Assembly: GCA_025054905.1 (NCBI GenBank)
Contig: JANWZF010000053.1
Span: 1 to 10,700, forward strand
Length of the DNA stretch: 10,700 nucleotides
From: Tepidimonas sp.
GTDB lineage: Bacteria > Pseudomonadota > Gammaproteobacteria > Burkholderiales > Burkholderiaceae_C
Reading direction: 5' to 3'
The position numbers and the translations under genes are program-made. The stretch's first letter is position 1; each line of letters begins with the position of its first letter. This document shows positions 5,850 through 10,700 of the stretch, in pieces. Under the pieces are notes generated by a model that did no database searches, was not told where the DNA came from, and was given only the letters and a program-made list of their open reading frames with translations.

Positions 5850-6944
5850 TCAGGTTGCCAGGGGCAGGTCCGCGGCTGTCGGGGCGCGGCCTGGTGGTCC
5901 CCAGGCGGCCTGGGCCTCGCGTTCGACCTCGGACAGCAACTCGTCCTCGGCATCGGCGGGCAGCACCCGCCGCTGCGGCATCGCACGCAGCCAGGTCAGC
6001 TGGCGCTTGGCCAGCTGGCGGGTGGCCGCTGCGGCACGCTCGTGCAGCTGGTCCTGCTCCTGGGCGGTAAGGGCCGTGCGTCCGCTGGCTTGTGCCTCCT
6101 CGAGGGCTTCCCAGGCCTGTCGGTAGCCGACGCAGCGCAGCGCGGGCAGGTGCAGCCCGAGGTCGCCGCGTGCGCGCAGATGCCGCACCTCGTCCAGCAG
6201 TCCATCGCGCCACATCGCCCGCAGGCGCGCATCGATGCGCGCGCGCAGCCACCCTCGGTCAGCCGGCTCCAGGCTCAACAGCCGACCCGGCCAACGGCCG
6301 ATGCGCAAAGGCGCGGGCTGCACGCTGGCATCACCAGCCGGCTTGGACGACTGGGCCAGCGCTGGCGCGGCTAGCCAGCGTCGCTGCAGTGCCGAAAGCG
6401 GCTGGCCGGTGGCACGCCAGACCTCCAGGGCGCGGCCAATGCGCTGCGCATCGTGCGGGGCCAGCCGCGCCGCCGTGACCGGATCGACCCGTGCCAGTTC
6501 GGCGTGCAGCGCCGGCCAGCCGCGCGCGCGCGCTTCGGCCTCGATGGCCGCGCGCAACGTGGGCTGGGCCGCAGGCAAATCGTCCAGGCCATCGAACAGG
6601 GCCTTGAAATACAGCATCGTGCCGCCCACCAGCAGCGGCCAGCGGCCGCGCGCATGGATCGCTCCGATCAAGGTGGTGGCGTCGCGCACGAATTCGGCGG
6701 CGCTGTAGGGCTGGGTCGGGTCGCGAATGTCGATCAAATGGTGCACCACCGCGGCGCGCTCGGCCGCGCTGGGCTTGGCGGTACCGATGTCCAGCCCGCG
6801 GTAAACCAGGGCCGAATCGACACTGATGATTTCCAGTGGCCAACGGCGCGCCAACGCCAGCGCCAGTGCCGTCTTGCCGCTGGCGGTAGGGCCGGCCAGC
6901 GCCAGCCACGCGCATGGGGGGCAAGCCCCTTGAGGCTGCTGCAT
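5850..6944 (-). CDS. miaA: tRNA dimethylallyltransferase (tRNA delta(2)-isopentenylpyrophosphate transferase)
   Basis: MiaA moves a dimethylallyl group from DMAPP to N6 of adenosine-37 in tRNAs that read codons beginning with U, the first step to ms2i6A. The protein is 364 aa, somewhat longer than the usual 310-320 because of extra residues near 205-220 and a longer C-terminal tail. Visible motifs are the P-loop GPTASGKT (18-25), EIISVDSALVYRGLDIGTAK (38-57) with the catalytic Asp43, and LLVGGTMLYFKAL. Further motifs are DAQRIGRALEVWRATG, CVGYRQAWEAL and the C-terminal TRQLAKRQLTWLR. The ATG has no visible Shine-Dalgarno sequence; the sequence before it is C-rich. It starts 9 bp after the MFS gene stop, so it is probably the last gene of the amidase-mutL-MFS-miaA transcription unit. 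hfq, which follows miaA in many proteobacteria, is not next; the neighbouring gene is convergent. Confidence 0.97.
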   Translation of the reverse strand: MQQPQGACPPCAWLALAGPTASGKTALALALARRWPLEIISVDSALVYRGLDIGTAKPSAAERAAVVHHLIDIRDPTQPYSAAEFVRDATTLIGAIHARGRWPLLVGGTMLYFKALFDGLDDLPAAQPTLRAAIEAEARARGWPALHAELARVDPVTAARLAPHDAQRIGRALEVWRATGQPLSALQRRWLAAPALAQSSKPAGDASVQPAPLRIGRWPGRLLSLEPADRGWLRARIDARLRAMWRDGLLDEVRHLRARGDLGLHLPALRCVGYRQAWEALEEAQASGRTALTAQEQDQLHERAAAATRQLAKRQLTWLRAMPQRRVLPADAEDELLSEVEREAQAAWGPPGRAPTAADLPLAT

Positions 6945-6953
6945 GGGGCGCGA

Positions 6954-8198
6954 TTATCGGGCTGCTGCCGGGGTGCTGCGCACCTCGCCATGGCGCTGCA
7001 CCAGCGTCCAGGCCACCAGCGCGATCGCCAGCCCCCAAAAGCCCAGCCCTTCGGTCAGCGGGTAGACCCCGGTGTCGGCCCCGGTGGACATGCGCTGGCC
7101 GAGCCACAACCCCATGCCGAAGGCCGTCACCATCATGATGAAGCCTGCCAGCGCCGAGGCAGCCCCCGCCGCTTGCGGAAAGGGGGCTACCGCGCCGCTT
7201 TGCCCGCACGGTTGGTGCACGCCGTGCGCCAGAATGAACAGGTAGAACGGGCCCATGATCGCCCAGGTGGAGTGCCAGCCGGCCAGCGCCAGGCCGGCGG
7301 CCAACAACCCGCCTGTGAGCGTGAAGCCGGCGGCCAGCGCCACCGTGCGCCGTACCCCCAGGCGCGGGATCAGACGCCGGCACAGGAACGTGCCGGCGAT
7401 GTAGACGCTGGACATCGACAGCATCAGCAGGCCATAGCCCGTCTTGCTGTGGCCCAGCACATTGATGAACACGAACGACGAGGTGGCCAAAAAGGTGAAC
7501 AGCCCGCCGTACGAGGTCGCCGCCAGCAGCGCCCAGGCCCAGAAGGTGGGGTGGCGCGCGATGCGCGCCCAGATGCGCAGCATCTCGGCCGGCTTGAGCG
7601 CCTGTGGATTGCGCTGTGGCAGAGTTTCGCGAAAGCGCCAGGCCACCAGGGCCAGCGCCACGGCGCCAAACACCGCCAGCGCCGCCAGCGCGGCCCGCCA
7701 GCCCAGGTGTTCGGTCAGCCAGCCGCCCAACGGGCCACTGGCGCAGGCGAACAGGCCCAGTCCGCTGAGCCCCTTGGACATCATGCGCGCGCCCTCGGTG
7801 GGGCCGTACAGATCGCGCACGATCGCGCGCGCGCCCATCACGGCAGCGCCCATCGCCGCACCCTGGACGATGCGCCAGACGATCAGCTGCTCGACGCTGG
7901 AGGCCAGCGCGCTGCCGACCGAGGCCAGGGTGTAGGCTGCCAGTCCGGTCAGCAGCACGGGGCGCCGCCCGAAGCGATCCGACACTGGGCCCCACACCAG
8001 CTGGGCGACGCCAAAGGCCAGCAGCAGCGCCGACAGCGTCGCCTGCACCTTGGCCATGGGAGCGGCAAAGGCGGCGGTGATCGACGGCAGGGCCGGCAGG
8101 TACAGGTCGGTGGCCAGCGGCTGCACGCCTAGCAGCAGCGACAAAAAGACGACGACCCAGCCAGATGGCATCGGGGGGCGGGAGGGGGTGAGGGACAT
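6954..8198 (-). CDS. Bcr/CflA-type major facilitator multidrug efflux transporter
   Basis: This is an inner-membrane, proton-driven drug/H+ antiporter-type protein (414 aa from ATG 8198, with about 12 hydrophobic segments). The first helix (about 14-34) ends in the Bcr-type TDLYLPALPSI (30-40). Motif A, GPVSDRFGRRP, lies in loop 2-3 (70-80). RIVQGAAMGAAVMGARAIVRDLY (split here as residues 109-131) carries the Bcr/CflA-typical arginines Arg124 and Arg128 and Asp129. The start is uncertain. ATG 8198 lacks a Shine-Dalgarno sequence; a TTG at 8216 and an ATG at 8171 are in frame. The gene lies 66 bp downstream of mutL and 9 bp upstream of miaA, between two genes that are usually adjacent or separated by little, so it looks like a later addition to a conserved cluster. 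Its base composition resembles its neighbours, so any insertion is old. The substrate is unknown (bicyclomycin, chloramphenicol or sulfonamide-like compounds for relatives). Confidence 0.92.
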   Translation of the reverse strand: MSLTPSRPPMPSGWVVVFLSLLLGVQPLATDLYLPALPSITAAFAAPMAKVQATLSALLLAFGVAQLVWGPVSDRFGRRPVLLTGLAAYTLASVGSALASSVEQLIVWRIVQGAAMGAAVMGARAIVRDLYGPTEGARMMSKGLSGLGLFACASGPLGGWLTEHLGWRAALAALAVFGAVALALVAWRFRETLPQRNPQALKPAEMLRIWARIARHPTFWAWALLAATSYGGLFTFLATSSFVFINVLGHSKTGYGLLMLSMSSVYIAGTFLCRRLIPRLGVRRTVALAAGFTLTGGLLAAGLALAGWHSTWAIMGPFYLFILAHGVHQPCGQSGAVAPFPQAAGAASALAGFIMMVTAFGMGLWLGQRMSTGADTGVYPLTEGLGFWGLAIALVAWTLVQRHGEVRSTPAAAR

Positions 8199-8231
8199 GG
8201 TTATCGATGGTAACAAGATCGCTGCCGCGCC

Positions 8232-8262
8232 GGGGTCACCCGCGTGTCGCGGGCCTTGCCCC
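8232..8262 (-). other. GC-rich hairpin in the mutL-MFS intergenic gap
   Basis: On the plus strand, CCCGCG (8239-8244) and CGCGGG (8248-8253) form a perfect 6-bp stem around TGT. An outer GGGG/CCCC pair (8232-8235 with 8259-8262) could extend it across an internal loop. In the minus-strand transcript it starts just after the mutL stop. No U-run follows, so it is not a standard terminator. It could be a processing site, a weak pause or 3'-end structure. Together with a weak imperfect repeat GTTA-N7-TAAC at 8200-8214, it makes up all I see in the 66-bp gap; no good promoter is visible there. Confidence 0.4.
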
Positions 8263-8264
8263 GC

Positions 8265-10193
8265 TCAACGTCCGCGTAGAAACAGCGCGTCCAGCTCGCG
8301 CAGCGTCAGCTGACGCCAGGTGGGTCGGCCGTGGTTGCACTGATCGCTGCGCTCGGTGGCCTCCATCTGGCGCAGCAGCGCATTCATTTCGTCCAGCGTC
8401 AGGCGGCGGTGGGCGCGCACCGCACCATGGCACGCCATGGTGGCCAGCAGTTCGTGCTGGGCGCGGGTCAGCACCTGGGTGGCGCCATGCTGGTGCAGTT
8501 CCGCCAGCACCGCTCGCGTCAGCGCCACCACATCGGCCTGGGCCAGCAGCGCCGGTATGCTGCGCACCGCCAGCGTCTGACTCGACAGCGCGGTCACCTC
8601 CAGACCCAGCCGTGCCAGCACGTCGGCGCAGGCTTCGGCCGTGGCCAGCTCCAGCGGCGTGGCGCTGAACGTGGCGGGCAGCAGCAACGGTTGACTCGGC
8701 AGCGGCCCGCCGTCGTCACGCTGCAGCTGGGCCTTGAGCCGCTCGTACACGATGCGCTCGTGCGCCGCGTGCATGTCCACCAGCACCAGACCGTGGGCGT
8801 TTTCGGCCAGGATGTAGATGCCGTGCAGCTGCGCCAGGGCGCGTCCCAGGGGCCAGTCGGTGGGGGCGGGCGTGTCGGCGGCGGGTTCGCTTCCGGCGCA
8901 GATCCCGGGGCTGGTCTCATCGGCGGGGGGCCGGGGTTGGGCGCCAGCGGGCACGGCGGCTGGCAACGCGTGCGGGGCGTGTTCCGCGGCAGCCGCCACA
9001 GGCCAGCCGGCCCAACGGGGCTGCGGCTCGCGGGCCTGCAGCGGCAGCGCCGGGGCGCGGGCGTAGTGTGTCGTGTCCCAGGGACGCGTCTGCGTTGTCG
9101 CAGCCACTGGCGTCTTGCCATGGCCGTGGGTGCCGTTCAGCGCGGACGCACGCGGCGCGGCCAACGCCTCTTGCAACGCGCGCTGCACCGCCTGGTGCAC
9201 AGCGCCGCTGTCGCGAAAGCGTACTTCGATCTTGGTGGGGTGGACGTTGACGTCGACTGCGCGCGGATCGAGTTCGAGCCACAGCACGTAAGACGGCTGG
9301 CGTTGACCGTGCAGCACGTCGTCGTAGGCGCTGCGCACCGCATGGGCGATCACCTTGTCGCGCACGAAGCGGCCGTTGACGTAGGCCAGCTGCCGGTCGC
9401 TGCGCGTGCCCGCTGCCTCCGGCCGCACGATGTGGCCGCGCACGCGCAACGGACCCACCGTGGCCTGCACCGGCAGGGTGCTGGCCAGGAAAGCTTCACC
9501 CAGGGTGTCGGCCAGCCGGCGCTGCCAGACCAGCTCCGGGGTCAGTGCCTGGGGCGCGGGCCAGCGTTGCAGCAGTCGCCCATCGTGCCAGATGGCAAAG
9601 CCGACGTCGGGTCGTGCCAATGCGTGGCGGCGCACCACCTCGATGCAGTGCGCCAGCTCCGTGGCCTCACTCTTGAGGAATTTACGTCGTGCCGGCGTGC
9701 GGAAGAACAGCTCGCGCACCTCGACGGTGGTGCCCACCGGGCGTGCCGCCGGTTGCAGCTCGCCGCTGGTGGCATGCAGCGTCCAGGCGCAGCCGTCGTC
9801 GGCCTCGGCGCAGCGCGAAGTCAACGTCACCTCGGCCACGGAGGCTATCGCCGCCAGCGCCTCGCCGCGAAAGCCCATCGTGGCCACCGCCTCCAGATCC
9901 TGCAGATCGCCGATCTTGCTGGTGGCGTGGCGTTGCAGCGCCAGCGGCAACTCGGCGCGCGCGATGCCGCAGCCGTCATCGTCCACCGCCACCAGCCGGA
10001 TGCCCCCGCCGCTCAGGCGCACCGTGATTTCGCGCGCCCCGGCATCCAGCGCATTGTCCAGCAGCTCGCGCACCACCGAGGCGGGACGTTCCACCACCTC
10101 GCCGGCGGCGATCTGGCTGATCAACTCATCGGGCAGCGGCCGGATGGGCCGGCGCACCGATGGGCTGTGGGGGATCGAGGCTAGGCCATCCAC
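8265..10193 (-). CDS. mutL: DNA mismatch repair protein MutL, endonuclease-motif type
   Basis: MutL couples MutS mismatch recognition to strand removal. The N-terminal GHKL ATPase motifs are all present: RPASVVRELLDNALDAGA with the catalytic Glu43 and metal-binding Asn47, DDDGCGI (71-77), RHATSKI (88-94) and GFRGEAL (107-113). A Pro/Ala-rich linker covers about 345-450. The C-terminal domain carries DMHAAHERIVYE (473-484), which fits the DQHA(X)2E(X)4E endonuclease motif with Met for Gln. It also has ACH (587-589), CNHGRP (619-624) and FLR (638-640). These are the set found in MutL nucleases of bacteria lacking MutH. QPLLLP (501-506) resembles the beta-clamp-binding QPLLIP of E. coli MutL. 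The protein is 642 aa, a normal length. The start is uncertain: GTG 10193 has no Shine-Dalgarno sequence, and GTG 10157 (reading MRRPIRPLPDEL) fits family N-termini better. It follows the amidase gene by 27 bp or more. Confidence 0.97.
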   Translation of the reverse strand: MDGLASIPHSPSVRRPIRPLPDELISQIAAGEVVERPASVVRELLDNALDAGAREITVRLSGGGIRLVAVDDDGCGIARAELPLALQRHATSKIGDLQDLEAVATMGFRGEALAAIASVAEVTLTSRCAEADDGCAWTLHATSGELQPAARPVGTTVEVRELFFRTPARRKFLKSEATELAHCIEVVRRHALARPDVGFAIWHDGRLLQRWPAPQALTPELVWQRRLADTLGEAFLASTLPVQATVGPLRVRGHIVRPEAAGTRSDRQLAYVNGRFVRDKVIAHAVRSAYDDVLHGQRQPSYVLWLELDPRAVDVNVHPTKIEVRFRDSGAVHQAVQRALQEALAAPRASALNGTHGHGKTPVAATTQTRPWDTTHYARAPALPLQAREPQPRWAGWPVAAAAEHAPHALPAAVPAGAQPRPPADETSPGICAGSEPAADTPAPTDWPLGRALAQLHGIYILAENAHGLVLVDMHAAHERIVYERLKAQLQRDDGGPLPSQPLLLPATFSATPLELATAEACADVLARLGLEVTALSSQTLAVRSIPALLAQADVVALTRAVLAELHQHGATQVLTRAQHELLATMACHGAVRAHRRLTLDEMNALLRQMEATERSDQCNHGRPTWRQLTLRELDALFLRGR

Positions 10194-10220
10194 ACGCCGA
10201 TTCTAGGTGGGGTGAACCGC

Positions 10221-10700
10221 TCAGGTGCGCCGTGCCCGCGCCAGCGGAGGATGGCGCTCGAAGTAGGCCCGGATTCCTTCTGCCAGTGTGCGCGCCAGTT
10301 CGCGCTGGAAACCCGGGTCGCGCAGGCGCCGCTCCTCTTCAGGGTTGCTGATGAAGGCCGTTTCCACCAGCACGCTCGGGATGTCGGGGGCGCGCAGGAC
10401 CGCAAAGCCCGCCTGTTCCACGCGCGGCTTGTGCAAGGGCCCCAGCCGTTTGAGGCGCTGCAGCAGCACTTCGCCCAGCTTCAGGCTGTCGTTGATCTGC
10501 GCGGTCATGCTCATGTCCAGCAAAGCGCGCTGCACGTGGGCATCGCGTACCTGCAGCGGCAGCCCGCCGATGGCATCGGCGCCATTTTCCTTGTTGGCGA
10601 TCCAGCGTGCCGCAGCGCTGGAGGCACCGCGCTCGCTCAGCGCATAGACGCTGGCGCCACGGGGACGGGGCGAAAAAAACGCATCCGCATGGATGCTGAC
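10221..10700 (-). CDS. N-acetylmuramoyl-L-alanine amidase (AmiB/AmiC type), 5'-truncated by the window edge
   Basis: This is the C-terminal 159 residues of a zinc-dependent Amidase_3 enzyme, which cleaves the bond between N-acetylmuramic acid and the stem peptide during daughter-cell separation. The frame is open to the window end, and the gene begins outside it. The fragment starts at VSIHADAF, with the zinc-binding His, and continues with RGASVYALSERGASSAAARW and the segment ANKENGADAIGG. LDMSMTAQINDSLKLGEVLL and PDIPSVLVETAFISNPEEE come next; the Glu in VLVETAFISN is the expected catalytic glutamate. The order amidase-mutL-miaA matches amiB-mutL-miaA of E. coli, where tsaE lies upstream of amiB. 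The twin-arginine signal and AMIN domain expected in AmiC would be outside the window, so AmiB versus AmiC cannot be decided. Confidence 0.94.
   Translation of the reverse strand, partial: VSIHADAFFSPRPRGASVYALSERGASSAAARWIANKENGADAIGGLPLQVRDAHVQRALLDMSMTAQINDSLKLGEVLLQRLKRLGPLHKPRVEQAGFAVLRAPDIPSVLVETAFISNPEEERRLRDPGFQRELARTLAEGIRAYFERHPPLARARRT

Noticed and set aside
6331..8132. Frames of more than 550 codons on both strands spanning the MFS-miaA junction
   Set aside because: They are out of frame with clear miaA and transporter motifs and read like GC-driven non-stop frames. No fusion protein is supported.
8199..8216. GTTA-N7-TAAC repeat before the MFS gene as an operator
   Set aside because: The arms are only 4 bp and no promoter is visible beside it; chance is a sufficient explanation.
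8331..10184. A 617-codon plus-strand frame opposite mutL
   Set aside because: Low-complexity His/Arg/Gln/Gly composition and no motifs; it is the shadow of mutL, whose ATPase and nuclease motifs are intact.
1..10700. Mobile element, prophage, CRISPR array, tRNA or rRNA
   Set aside because: No transposase or integrase motifs, direct repeat arrays, terminal inverted repeats or tRNA-like cloverleaf were seen. All long frames are accounted for by core genes.

Overview
The window looks like a chromosomal core region of a GC-rich betaproteobacterium, most likely of the order Burkholderiales (Comamonadaceae or a relative). The reasons are the strong G/C bias at third codon positions, the acyl-CoA dehydrogenase plus nitronate monooxygenase pair downstream of etfBA, and the amidase-mutL-miaA cluster. 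Family-level assignment is inference. I see no tRNA, rRNA, insertion sequence, integrase, CRISPR array or other sign of transfer.

Plus strand, 1-5834: the 3' part of an MscS-type mechanosensitive channel gene; a 201-bp regulatory gap; etfB and etfA (electron transfer flavoprotein); an intrinsic-terminator-like hairpin; a 596-residue acyl-CoA dehydrogenase of the long, C-terminally extended class; and a nitronate monooxygenase-family flavoprotein whose start codon overlaps the dehydrogenase stop codon by one base. The dehydrogenase would pass electrons to the EtfAB heterodimer and then to the quinone pool through ETF:quinone oxidoreductase, which is not in the window. This part is an acyl-CoA oxidation module.

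Minus strand, 10700-5850: the 3' part of an N-acetylmuramoyl-L-alanine amidase gene, mutL, a Bcr/CflA-type MFS efflux gene, and miaA. This is the widespread amidase-mutL-miaA housekeeping cluster with a transporter gene lying between mutL and miaA. MutL carries the metal-binding endonuclease motifs, which suggests MutH-independent mismatch repair. miaA and the nitronate monooxygenase gene converge tail to tail with 15 bp between them.

The most interesting part is the etfB upstream region. It holds two sigma70-like promoters in tandem. Both have the same -35 hexamer (TTGTGG), and each is followed, exactly 10 nt after its -10 box, by a different palindrome. The first palindrome is TetR-operator-like and the second is a 22-bp near-perfect palindrome resembling MerR/LiuR-type sites. 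A third inverted repeat fills the spacer of the second promoter. This suggests that etfBA integrates two catabolic signals. I found no clear previously undescribed multigene system; the genes themselves are ordinary core genes.
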